From positions 45,031,655 to 45,095,654 of the forward strand of contig NC_091292.1 of NCBI RefSeq assembly GCF_038502225.1: a stretch of 64,000 nt of DNA. The letters are read 5' to 3'. The stretch's first letter is position 1. Each line of letters opens with the position of its first letter. This stretch comes from Cherax quadricarinatus. Lineage: Eukaryota > Arthropoda > Malacostraca > Decapoda > Parastacidae. Shown piece by piece: positions 28,690 to 38,834 of this stretch. The notes under the pieces were generated by a model. It was not told where the DNA came from. It did not search any database and was given only the letters and a program-made list of their open reading frames with translations. The position numbers and the translations under genes are program-made.

Positions 28690-29940
28690 GACAATCTCTC
28701 CAACACCTTGGATCAAGCTCCCGGACAGGCCCCAAGTATTACAAAATGCGACATTCATAAAGTATAGATACCTCCAGAGAATACTAGGTCAACTTATTGA
28801 TCCTCCTCTGATAAGCCTGTTTCTGGTTTTGTAACAGTTTGTCAAGAGAATATTCTACTCCAGTTATCTTTTAAAATTAAACGATATTTCGATAGTTCTT
28901 TGTGATTACAAATGGATTAATTTAAGCAAAGTAAATAAAAACTGAGATGTATAATATCAAAGGTGTCTAGGTGGTACAATTTAATACATTTGGAATAATT
29001 AGAGATAAGCCCCAACACTTGTCTTGGAGTATGACTTGGTATGCATTTAGGGCAGTTATCTTGTACGTATAATCGTATAGTGCTGAGGGCACATTTAATA
29101 ACTATAAATGAATAATATAAGTATATATAAGTGTGTTTGAGAATGTGTTTTTGTGCTCAATGCTCGTAATGCCTCAGTAAGACGACTATATCAAACAGTG
29201 ACAGACAGCAAGTCCCTAAATACTCTAACTTTTTGACCATCAAGGCAATCACACAGCTTGCATGAATATGACGAACCATTCGCCAAACAGCAATAATGTA
29301 CGAAGCAGCAGTAAACAGCACAACGTCATGGAAGGAACAAGGAGACATGACCCTAACAGTGGACCTTCAACATATCCTTCACAAAATAAGGCACTAAACT
29401 TCAGTACTGACCCTGAAAGGGTTAGTACTGAAACTGAATTCAGCATTACCAAATCCCCAAATATGGCAGTATGTAGTTGCTAGAACAAATATACATCAAA
29501 AGTTTAACTCGGGACCCGAGAAAATAAGAGTATGTCTCCATGACACATGTCAAGGATCAATAAGTCTAAATACTCTTTTAACAGAGTTGCATATACAGCC
29601 TCTCCTCACTTAGCGACATACTCGTTTACCGACGCCTCGGATTTTTAATGGGCTCTCTGGCCAGTATGCATGCCGATTTCCTCTTTTCTGTTTATTACAA
29701 CATACAGTACACTACTGTATAAACATTTAAAAATATACCAGAAATGTTATAAATGTTGCAAAGGTGACATTAAAACAATATCAAAGATGGTTGACACAAA
29801 CCCACTACCATTATAGTAAGCTCCTCAATTGGTGACAAATTTGTTTACCGACGTGGTCTTAGAAACAAAGCTCTGTCGTTAAGTAAGGAGAGGCTGTAGT
29901 TACAAGAAGTATGTCCCGGCTCACTATTGAGCCTCCTGAG
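28690..29940 (-). mobile_element. Long-TIR element, diverged inverted copy (E2), truncated
   Basis: The plus strand here matches the minus strand of 37.66 to about 36.9 kb over more than 800 bp: cctccagagaatactag, gcctgtttctggttttgtaac, tctaggtgg, aaggcaatca, cattcgccaa, gaagcagcag, gaccctaac, ttcagcat, aacagagtt, acaagaag. It is an inverted, diverged copy of the element at 29945-38130 and abuts it head to head. A 303-bp MITE interrupts it. It is uninterrupted where the other copy carries a LINE, so it serves as an empty-site reference. Confidence 0.82.
29595..29897. mobile_element. MITE with ~23-bp TIRs, inside E2
   Basis: Termini acagcctctcctcactta.cgac and gtcgttaagtaaggagaggctgt are inverted repeats with two mismatches, flanked by TA on both sides. 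Length about 303 bp, AT-rich, noncoding. E2 sequence resumes on the far side (aacagagtt...acaagaag), confirming insertion. TA target and TIR type fit a mariner/Tc1-like or related MITE. Confidence 0.85.
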
Positions 29941-30059
29941 TGGTACTCACTGTATATAATGTAGATTTCATGTATAATACCTTTTCATGTAATTTTATAT
30001 TACTGATGTTTTCATTAATAGCTAAAATGAAAATATATTATTATTTGACTTAGCTATGT

Positions 30060-30503
30060 CATTATGTAGGATGTAACATTTACTTCACTGTGCTCACTCT
30101 CTCGCTTGTTTTGTGTCAGGCTGCACCCCGCACTGTTGCTTCGTCCACACGAGAATCACATGATCAAACCTGTTGTGAGGCCTGTTGTCGAGAAATCATT
30201 CTCTACTACTGGTTCTTGTTCAACCAGCAACTCTCTCTCCATCTCTCTTATCTCTGGCTGTTTGTTCGTTATTTAGACTCTGTTTTGGTAGAGTATGATT
30301 TTGGTGGTGAGTCGAAGCATCTTCTTGTAACTCTGTTTACAGAGCATAGTTCAGACTTAGTGATTTTTGACATTTTGCTGAGGTTGTGTGTCATACTGAC
30401 AATCTAAGTCAACCCAGGTCCCAACCATAAGTTTCTGACCTATTTTGTGGCATCTACACATTGTCGCAGTCGGGGGTTTGGTTATGCTGAACTTAGATTC
30501 AAT
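30060..30503 (+). repeat. 444-bp LINE target-site duplication, left copy
   Basis: Identical to 36616-37061 except three substitutions and one 2-bp indel (ttta--cttcac / tttacacttcac). It begins cattatgtaggatg and ends cttagattcaat, exactly at the poly(T) that marks the LINE 3' end. Upstream it is continuous with the element's TIR. Confidence 0.95.
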
Positions 30504-30516
30504 TTTTTTTTTTTTT

Positions 30517-30674
30517 GTATTTTAACTTTTTAAATTCATTTTTTTGTAAATTTATAGATTCAATGTTCAACACATTTATTTTTCCTTAACTTTTCAAACA
30601 ATTACATACATAATTTTTGTTTCCAATCACTTCACAAAAAGCTTTTATTTTTGCTGACATATAGCTATTTGAAC
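30517..30674 (-). other. Segment between two poly(A) runs: candidate 3' transduction
   Basis: On the minus strand the LINE 3' UTR ends in A18 (30692-30675), then 158 bp of AT-rich sequence with aataaa signals, then A14 (30516-30503), then the target duplication. That is the layout of a 3'-transduced flank. Alternatively it may be normal 3' UTR with an internal A-run. Confidence 0.45.
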
Positions 30675-30692
30675 TTTTTTTTTTTTTTTTTT

Positions 30693-32080
30693 ATTTTATT
30701 TAAAATACAGTATACATTATACGTGTAAGCAAACATGTCACTAAACCAATCAACATGTAACAACAAAATTAAAGTACAACACACGTATACACCATCAAAA
30801 CAGAAAAAGAAACTTCACACAGGTGTACCAACAATATATCCAGAGAATTTACTTCAGCACACTTAAACATCTTATGCCAAGTTTTATATACAAAACAATT
30901 CTTAAAGGTCAAAACCTCACCACATACCATTAAAACCTATACATCCCCCCCCCCACCAAAGGTACATTTATAAAGTCGTACATATGTGCTCTGGAAGTAA
31001 AAAGGTACTCCCCCCCCTCATCAAATACCAACAAAACATTGACATACTATAAGAGCGCATGATACTACTTGCTCTAAGTAACAATTATGAAAACTTTGTC
31101 TAGCATACAAGGATAATATACTCTATATCTCAACACGGGTGCAATCCACCCAAGACTTCTTCATACACTATATACACTATAGCAGTATTAATACATAATA
31201 TACACCGCTACTTGAACTCATTTGCATACCTGATCCAACAAAGTCATCTAAAAATGTGTATTTACACAAAATCAATATACATTTTTATATTACCTTACAT
31301 ATACTCTTATATGTGACTTTAAACATTAAAATAGCAAAGGGAAACCAACAGCGTGTACTTAAAATATATAACACTACCCTGCACATACAGTGTCACCCGA
31401 CATGTACTATATAATCTTAACCAGGCCTCTGAAACATTATATGTTAGGCCTTATGTACCAAAATACAATCTCGCATAATATAAAACTGTACCACGTTACT
31501 CATTACAGCTATTTAAACTTCGAACCTTCAGATATACAAAAATTGTGTCTTACAGAATGCATCCAACAAGAAGGGAAACCCCGGACTTTGTATCACAGCA
31601 TATTCAATACAGACATATGGCATACCTTAGTAACACCATTTAGTATGTGCTTTCTATAACATCTTTGAAGGCACTCTCACAATAACGAACAGTCATTCTC
31701 ACACACACAAAAACTTTAAGATTCTACCCTTTCATTCACCTTGTATACACACAATGATGTAGTGCTCCCATACATTACGTACATATACTATCCAAAATCT
31801 TCACAACATAAAGGGAACACATATGTAAAAACACCACCCACACCACACTCACTATTCAGGAAAAGCATAAATGTATCAGTGCAAATCCAGTCACACACTT
31901 TAAAAGCCATCCACACATCTCCGCTCAAGAAACTAGCCCGTCGCTACCCCTTTACACTTAAATCCCGTAAATCCTATAACTTAAAACTCCGGTATCCCTC
32001 AGTAAACACTGTCTCCCACCTTCCCCCATAAAGATCCCTATTGCGACACTTAGTTCTATAAATGGTGGCCGCTAACACCT
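30693..32080 (-). other. LINE 3' UTR, no gene
   Basis: AT-rich sequence with C-rich runs on the plus strand (e.g. 30945-30955). Short open frames lack recognisable features. Lies between ORF2's stop and the first poly(A). Confidence 0.7.
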
Positions 32081-35000
32081 TTATTCTTCATCCACACCCA
32101 CTTCCCTCATAGCCCAAGACGTATAAATAAAATCAGTGACCACATACGCAACCGCATTCACCACCATCTGACTCATCCCACCTATATCTAAACTTAACAC
32201 CCTTAACACCTGTAACCCTTCCCCACCCACTAACCTAACTACCCTACCTAACCATACCCTCACAGCTTCTAGACAATTACAAAAATACACCGCATGAAAA
32301 ATAGTCTCGGAACATCCACACGCTTTGCACTCCCCACCCTCCCTTAGTCTCCTATTAAATAACACAACACCAGACGGCAAGATTCCATGTAGAAACCTAA
32401 ACATTACCTCCCTTACACCTGGTTTAATACGCAATTGCCGTAAACATTTCCAGATATTTCCCCACGCATACATGGGGTATGCCCCCTCAACTGCCGCCAC
32501 CACAGACCAACCCCCCACTCTCTCTAGAATCCTCAATTTAAGGCGCTTCGGATCCCTCACCGTCATTAAAACCCTCAACATGGCCTCACCAATCATTAAA
32601 TCCTTACCCCCCCACCATCGTTGCATATCCATACGCAGTTTTTCTAGCCCCCTCTCCTCGCCCCCACCTTCCTCAAATACCCTCGTTTTAGATACACACT
32701 CATCATACGCTTTTCTAAAGGTATAAGCCCCAGCCCCCCGTGGCTAACGGGAAGCATCACCACCCCTCTACTTAGCCAGTCACAACCCGATCCCCATATA
32801 AATCTGAAAATCCCATGTTGCAACCGTTGCACCTCTCGCCGCCTCAGTGGGTATATTGCCACCATGTGCCATATCTTACTATACAACAGGACGTTCGTCA
32901 CAATGACCCTCTGATGCAACGTTAGCTGCGCCGTCCTCAAACCACCCAATCTTTTCAATACCCCATCCACAGTGCGCATCGAATTTACCTCTTGTGCGAC
33001 CCTATCATTCTTAGCGTACACTATCCCACAAATCAATAGCTGATCCACCACACTCCACCCGCGCCCTACAGTCCCACCTCTATTTACGTTATTGCCTAGG
33101 TCCATATACTTAGACTTTGCCACATTAATTTCCATCCCAGTAGCCTCGCCAAACACATCTACCACCTTTCCTACCTTGTGTAAATCCTTCTCATCCCTCA
33201 CCAATACAATTGTATCATCCACATAACCCACAATCCCCGGCTGACCCTCTCGTTCATTACTAACCCCTCCACTTGCGATACTCCACCTAACTGCCCTATA
33301 AAAGGGATCCTGGAGGCACGCAAACAATATTTGCGATAGAGGGCAACCCTGTCGCAAACCCCTTCCCATCTGAATGTTAACACCTAGCCTTCCATTAACC
33401 TGTACTCTCATAGATGCTCCCTGATACAATGTTTTCGCCCAAGATATAATTTCCTTCCCGAATCCCTGCCAACGCATGAACCTCCATAACGCATCCCTCT
33501 CCACACTATCGTAAGCAGCTCGCTCGCCAATCCAATGCCAACACACCCCCACCCCCCAACTCCCCCCTCTGTTCTATAAAACTTCTAAGAACTCCATGCC
33601 CTTCATACATTGTCCTACCCGGTACCCCATATTGTCCTCTGTCAATTACGTTACCTATCACCTTTTTTTATTCTATTCCCTAATATCCGTGCAAATAACT
33701 TATAATCGCCACACATAAGCGATATTGCTCGGTAATCCTCTACCGTAGTCTGTCCACCTTTCGGAACTAATACCATGACAGCAGTCCTTTGCTGCTCACC
33801 CATTTCCCCATCATCCTTCATTACATTGAATAACCTAACTAAAAATCCTCTCAATACTTCCCAATTCCTAACGTAAAAATCATTAGGCAACCCATCTACA
33901 CCTGGCGCCTTACCTAAACTTGCACCAGACAAAGCGTGCGAAATCTCACTTTCCGTGATCGGACCTTCTAATGTTACCCTATCTATACCATCAATCTCAC
34001 ATTGCACGAAATCTCCCATTTCCTTTAAAGCCTCATCTCGAATACCTCCGTTTTGTGCATATGACCTAAACCATGCATCTAGATAACCACTCATACCCTC
34101 TGTCGTCACTAATACCTGCCCCTCTCTATACCCTTCCATCCCCACATGAACAGTTAATCCCATCATCTCCGTCGCCACTCTTCTCTTACGCTGTCTCCTC
34201 AACACGCATGCCGAAGGCCTGTCACCCCATAACACCTCTTCTAGCCCACCCAAAACTCCCGCGCCATCAAATCTTTCATTTTGCAAATCCCTGATACGCT
34301 CCTTTAATCCCTCAATATCGTCCACCGGATAACTAGCACTCCCACGCTCGTAGCAAGCTCTCAACTGCCCCTCAAGATAAGATTGGTACCCATACTTCAA
34401 CCTGTTATATTCCCTCCCACTACGAATATAAAATTCCTTAATACGAGATTTCGCCACAGAGTCCCACCAACTAACCAATTCACTATTCCCAGGCGCCTCC
34501 GCCACCAACTCCTCCCATAATTGAACAAATGACTGTCGAGACTCTTCTTCCTGCAACAACTTTACATTCAACTTCCAAAACCCCTTACACCTTTTTGGCA
34601 ACCCCTCCCAACCTATATCCACCAAAACACCCCTGTGATCAGAAAATACTACGTCCATTACCCTCACACTATGTATTACGACTGTCCTAGGCACGTATAA
34701 TCGATCGAGCCTAGCCGCATACCCACGCTTAATAAATGTGTGCTCCACCACCTCACCTCCCTCAACATCTGTCAATCCTACCCCGGATAACAATTCTCCC
34801 AATATCCTCAAACAATGCCCTGCCCCCCTCGGTTCAACATCCTTACTCCTTATCACACAGTTCCAGTCATCTCCTATCACAGCAACCCCCGGCAATCTAC
34901 GCAAATAATATACCAGAACGTCCCTCACGAATTTATTCTTTATCCTCACATCTCCCTCTGCTGGGCCATACACACACACCAACGTCATCTGTACCTGACC

Positions 35001-35315
35001 CCATAACCCATCCACACGAATCACCCTCCCCTCTCCCCCCTCACTATGCCTGACAACCAACGGGCTAGTTTCTTTCACCAAAATGGCTACACCTCCTTTC
35101 AATCTGACTGCATGCTCAACATACACATTATACCCATCCACCTTCAACTCATAACCCGGTCTATAATTGTGTTCCTGCAAGAACACAACGTCAACATCAT
35201 GACGCACCAAATATTCCCTAAACCACTCACACTTTCTCTGAGACCTCAAGCCATTGATGTTCAATGTCAGGCACTTAAAACCGACAAAGGGGGTTTCCCT
35301 CTTGACACTACTGAC
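32081..35315 (-). pseudogene. LINE ORF2: endonuclease, reverse transcriptase, C-terminal Cys-His domain
   Basis: Minus strand. Endonuclease motifs: LNINGLRS, VVFLQEHNY, VCVYGP, VIGDDWN, RLDRLYV, FSDHRG (35264-34610). RT: GKAPGVDGLPNDFY, VLVPKGG, EDYRAISLM (33700-33910), then LALDWR and AAYDSVERDALW (33530 region), GLRQGCPLS (~33350), YVDD catalytic site (~33210), GMEINVAKSK. C-terminus: ECKACGCSETIFHAVYFC (~32300-32350), a CX2CX7HX4C motif typical of L1/Tx1 ORF2 ends. Three frameshifts: a T7 run at 33663-33669, a tcgc duplication at 33520-33527, and a T4 run at 32711-32714. No AUG precedes LNING; the frame opens after TGA-TAA at 35321-35316, in the same frame as ORF1. Confidence 0.92.
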
Positions 35316-35318
35316 TTA

Positions 35319-36530
35319 TCACCTGATCGTTTCATTGCACCTTTTTCCCTCCCCCCCCCCCCCTTTCTGGCCACCCTTACCCAACCCCTGCCCCTGGGCG
35401 CCACTTGAACCTCTCCGCATGGCTTCCGCCCATGTTTTCTTCCCAGGTCGTTGTGCGGGCGTAAGCACGTTGTCGGAATCAGAAAGCACTGCTGCGCGCA
35501 TTCGCGTCGTACCCTCGACCTGCATCAAGTCATCCAGCTCAGTGCCATGATGAACCTCCACCTCCACAGTTCTCACCAACTGGGCATCCTTACGACACAC
35601 ATCAGGCCGGGCTGGCATCACCACGCCCTCCTCAACTGCAGACCCATGATCCAGGTCTGTACCAACATCCTGACAAGGACTCTCATTACCCAAAATGTTC
35701 TCAAACGTCGACACTATCGTCTTTTCCGCGTCGCTACCATTCGCTTCCGCGATGACCTCGTCCAGCACTTTTACAACGTCCAGGGAAGTGATGTCGTCCC
35801 CCCGCGTAGCCCCTGACATCTCCTTTTCTTCGGCCCTCTCAACCTCCTCACTCCATGTCAAACTCTGCTGAGGCAGAGTCGAAAACAGTTGATCTTGATC
35901 CTCTCTCCTTTCCTCCACGTCTCGTCGTTGCTGCTGGTCCGTATCACCACGTCTTCTTTCACATTGCGCAGCCAGGTGATCATACGACCCGCACAAACGG
36001 CAAGTGCTTCGCTGCCCAGCGTATGTTACAAAAACCTGAGTCCTGAAATCTTCCATCACCACGTACGATGAAATTGGATGTCGGAGCGTCATCTTGACAG
36101 AGAATGCACCCTCAGGTATCCCCATATACGGGCCAGCTGACCACCTTCCTGCAGTGATCGTATGTATTGTGCCGTATTTACACATAATGAACCGGATGTC
36201 AGATGCATCCGCCTCGAACGGCACATTCCTGATCTTAACCCATGTGTAATAGCTGGACACATCATGCAGCCTCACCGTCACAGCATGATTAACTGGTATG
36301 GCCACCTCTTGAAACTTATTCACAACTGCCTCATACACAGTCGCCGAACTAAATTTTACAAAAATCCTCTTCGTACCGTTCAGTGCCAGTCCACAAATCT
36401 CCTCATTGGCTATTCCGTAGGTATCTCTGATGATTGCAGGCAAAAGCAACTCCATTGATGGCCCCGTTACAGCTCCACTGGTTAATTCAATGCAGACAGT
36501 ATTTACCCTGCGCCGGCGAGCCTGCGCCAT
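35319..36530 (-). CDS. LINE ORF1 (gag-like, CCHC zinc knuckle), 403 aa
   Basis: Intact minus-strand frame. Start taken at the ATG complementary to 36528-36530 (MAQARRRRVNTV); the frame is open further up only through non-ATG codons within the 5' UTR. Residues ~50-165 resemble the RRM-like region of Tx1/Nimb-type ORF1 proteins (GTKRIFVKFSS, VKIRNVPFEADASDIRF, KYGTIHTI). A CCHC knuckle CRLCGSYDHLAAQC occupies residues 177-190, spaced CX2CX4HX4C. The rest is acidic/Gln-rich and ends basic and Gly-rich (GKGGQKGGGGEGKR). Expected role: RNA binding and ribonucleoprotein formation for retrotransposition. Ends TGA at 35321-35319, followed directly by TAA. No internal stop, consistent with a young insertion. 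Confidence 0.9.
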   Translation of the reverse strand: MAQARRRRVNTVCIELTSGAVTGPSMELLLPAIIRDTYGIANEEICGLALNGTKRIFVKFSSATVYEAVVNKFQEVAIPVNHAVTVRLHDVSSYYTWVKIRNVPFEADASDIRFIMCKYGTIHTITAGRWSAGPYMGIPEGAFSVKMTLRHPISSYVVMEDFRTQVFVTYAGQRSTCRLCGSYDHLAAQCERRRGDTDQQQRRDVEERREDQDQLFSTLPQQSLTWSEEVERAEEKEMSGATRGDDITSLDVVKVLDEVIAEANGSDAEKTIVSTFENILGNESPCQDVGTDLDHGSAVEEGVVMPARPDVCRKDAQLVRTVEVEVHHGTELDDLMQVEGTTRMRAAVLSDSDNVLTPAQRPGKKTWAEAMRRGSSGAQGQGLGKGGQKGGGGEGKRCNETIR

Positions 36531-36615
36531 GTTGGTGAAAATAATACTGTCACCAGACAACTCCAGGGGGCAGCAGCAGCACACGTCCTCTCCACTCAAG
36601 GGTTGAGACGAATGA

Positions 36616-37061
36616 CATTATGTAGGATGTAACATTTACACTTCACTGTGCTCACTCTCTCGCTTGTTTTGTGTCAGGCTGCACCCCGCACTGTTGCTTC
36701 GTCCACACGAGAATCACATGATCAAACCTGTTGTGAGGCCTGTTGTCGAGAAATCATTCTCTACTACTGGTTCTTGTTCAACCAGCAACTCTCTTTCCAT
36801 CTCTCTTGTCTCTGGCTGTTTGTTCGTTATTTAGACTCTGTTTTGGTAGAGTATGATTTTGGTGGTGAGTCGAAGCATCTTCTTGTAACTCTGTTTACAG
36901 AGCATAGTTCAGACTTAGTGATTTTTGACATTTTGCTGAGGTTGTGTGTCATACTGACAATCTAAGTCAACCCAGGTCCCAACCATAAGTTTCTGACCTA
37001 TTTTGTGGCATCTACACATTGTCGCAGTCGGGGGGTTGGTTATGCTGAACTTAGATTCAAT
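36616..37061 (+). repeat. 446-bp LINE target-site duplication, right copy
   Basis: Right partner of 30060-30503 (~99% identical). It begins immediately after the LINE 5' end at cattatgtagg and is continuous on its right with the interior of the long-TIR element (attaagggagttttatg). Confidence 0.95.
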
Positions 37062-37714
37062 ATTAAGGGAGTTTTATGATTATTATGGAGGATCTGCTGA
37101 TGATCCCGAGTTAGGGTCGTTATTTTGTCTCCTTCCTCCTGATGCTGTGCTGCTGCTTCTTACATTACTGCCGTTGGCGAATGATTCTTCATATTGCTCA
37201 AGCAAGCTGTTTTGATTGCCTTGTTGGTTAAGAAGGTTGATTGAAGACATTTAGTCAGTCACTGTCTAAGTCTAAGTCAAGCCGAGTCTTACTAAGATAT
37301 AACGAACTACTTCGAGCATATTCACACGTACACTTGTGTATACTAGTATTTTTATAATTGATGATAACGTACCAGCACTATATTATTACAAGAGAAGTGT
37401 AGGAGCTTATATCCTAAATCGTATCAAATGTATTTACTTTGATTTCGTCCACCTAAACAACTTTTTTAATAAACTTCTCAATTTTTATTTCGTTAGTATC
37501 CTATCAGTTGCAATCCTACGGAACTATTAAAATTTATCATAATTTTAAAGGATAAGTGGCCCAGAATACTGACTACTTGTTACAAAAGCCAGAAACAGAC
37601 TGAATGCTGGAGGGACTCACCTTCTAGTATTCTCTGGAGATGTCTATAATTCATAAATATCGCTTTTTTTGTAATACCGAGTTACGAGAAATATTTCCTA
37701 GCTCACCAATGGGG
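37062..37714. other. Interior of long-TIR element E, no confident gene
   Basis: Homologous to E2 on the opposite strand. A short region (37060-37220) keeps a related reading frame in both copies (minus strand of E: NHSP, NVRSSS, DPNSG; E2 plus: NHSPNSNNVRSSS, DPNSG), with a 1-nt difference in E. Too short and diverged to call a gene. Confidence 0.4.
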
Positions 37715-38249
37715 ACATACTCTACCAAAAACAGTCTAAATCACAAGAGATGACAAGAGCAGACTAAGCATGTTTCCACTACGACCAATAGCCAGACTGC
37801 GAGAGACAGAGCTTGTTGCCACCATGAGCAACAGACAGACAGTGAGAGAGAGCTAGGACCAGAGCTCCGATATCAGGTGTAATCAGGTGACTTACACCAG
37901 GTTGCACCTGACGCAAAAGTGCCTAGCGAGCGGGCAGATAGTTTGCAAGTGCTGGCAGCCACTCAAAACTCTCCAACAGAGTTTGTAGTTGTTACATCCT
38001 ACCTACATACATAAGCTAATATAATAAGTCAAATAATATAAAACAAGATATTTTCATTTTAGCTATTAATGAAAACATCAGCAAGATACAATTATATGAA
38101 AATTCAATATGTATAAAACATACACTGCGTCCTTTCCAGCTGGCGAAACAGCGGCTGCCCAACACAACATTTTCTTTCTCCATATCAAAGGATATTAATT
38201 AAATAGCTACGTCACCTACCACTGCCCTGCCGCCTGTCCTGTGGCGCAA

Positions 38250-38392
<143 letters not shown>

Positions 38393-38834
38393 GAGAATAA
38401 TGCCCTGATGGATGCTAGTCTCTACTGTTTATCCCAGAACTATGACCCAGCCACAATAGGAATTAAGTGTGGCAACCACCTCACAATATATGGCGTGTTA
38501 CCATGGTTACTATACAGACAGACACTTGTTATGCAAAAATATGCTTTAATTCTAACTAAATAGTTTTTACACAAGTATGAAAAATTTATTATTCAATTCA
38601 ATGTCATATCAGCTGTAAGTGAAACCAGATCAAATGCGAATTAAAGAATAATAGAGAGAATAAATGTTCTCTAAGTATCGTTCATTAAGCATGAATTACT
38701 CTCCATCCAACTGTCTGATGATTTATGAACAAAACAATACTAAAAGAAATTTCAAGGTTTCTTCATTGAAATATTTTCAATCTGTTGCAGCAATATTTGT
38801 AATGAAGGAACCAAGATTACCGAGGAACCTTGAG
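38393..38834. other. AT-rich spacer, no gene seen
   Basis: No motif, open frame or repeat recognised between the microsatellite and the 37-bp array. Confidence 0.6.

Larger units (their letters stand above)
30503..36611 (-). mobile_element. Full-length Tx1/L1-group LINE
   Basis: Minus-strand non-LTR retrotransposon of ~6.1 kb: ~80-bp 5' UTR, ORF1 (35319-36530), ORF2 (35315-32081, three frameshifts), 3' UTR ~32080-30693, A18 at 30692-30675, a 158-bp A-rich extra segment, A14 at 30516-30503. It is flanked by near-identical 444/446-bp direct repeats. ORF1 with a CCHC knuckle and ORF2 with APE endonuclease, RT and C-terminal Cys-His motif place it in the L1/Tx1 group. The Tx1-like placement is by motif style only. 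Confidence 0.9.
29945..38130. mobile_element. Long-TIR DNA element (E), ~1.6 kb, carrying a LINE insertion
   Basis: Left end 29945-~30300 and right end ~37715-38130 are long imperfect inverted repeats: gatgttttcattaatagc-taaaatgaaaatat, tatttgactta, gtaggatgtaac, and further in atttagactctgttttggta against taccaaaaacagtctaaat. Without the LINE and one copy of its target duplication the element is about 1.63 kb. A 105-aa plus frame in the left part (30090-30407, repeated at 36648-36965 by the duplication) has no recognisable domain. No transposase seen, so non-autonomous or foldback-like. Confidence 0.75.

Noticed and set aside
30090..30407. Duplicated 105-aa protein (also 36648-36965) as a real paired gene
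   Set aside because: Both copies lie in the LINE target duplication, and the open frame runs through the TIR of a noncoding element. No recognisable domain.
32325..32726. Plus-strand 133-aa open frame and others opposite the LINE
   Set aside because: Antisense shadows of the LINE ORF2; composition (His/Pro/Ser rich) follows from the coding strand.
30060..37061. Interpretation of the 444-bp repeats as LTRs of a retroelement
   Set aside because: The interior is a complete non-LTR element with its own 5' UTR and poly(A). The repeats are continuous with, and homologous to, the surrounding long-TIR element on both outer sides.
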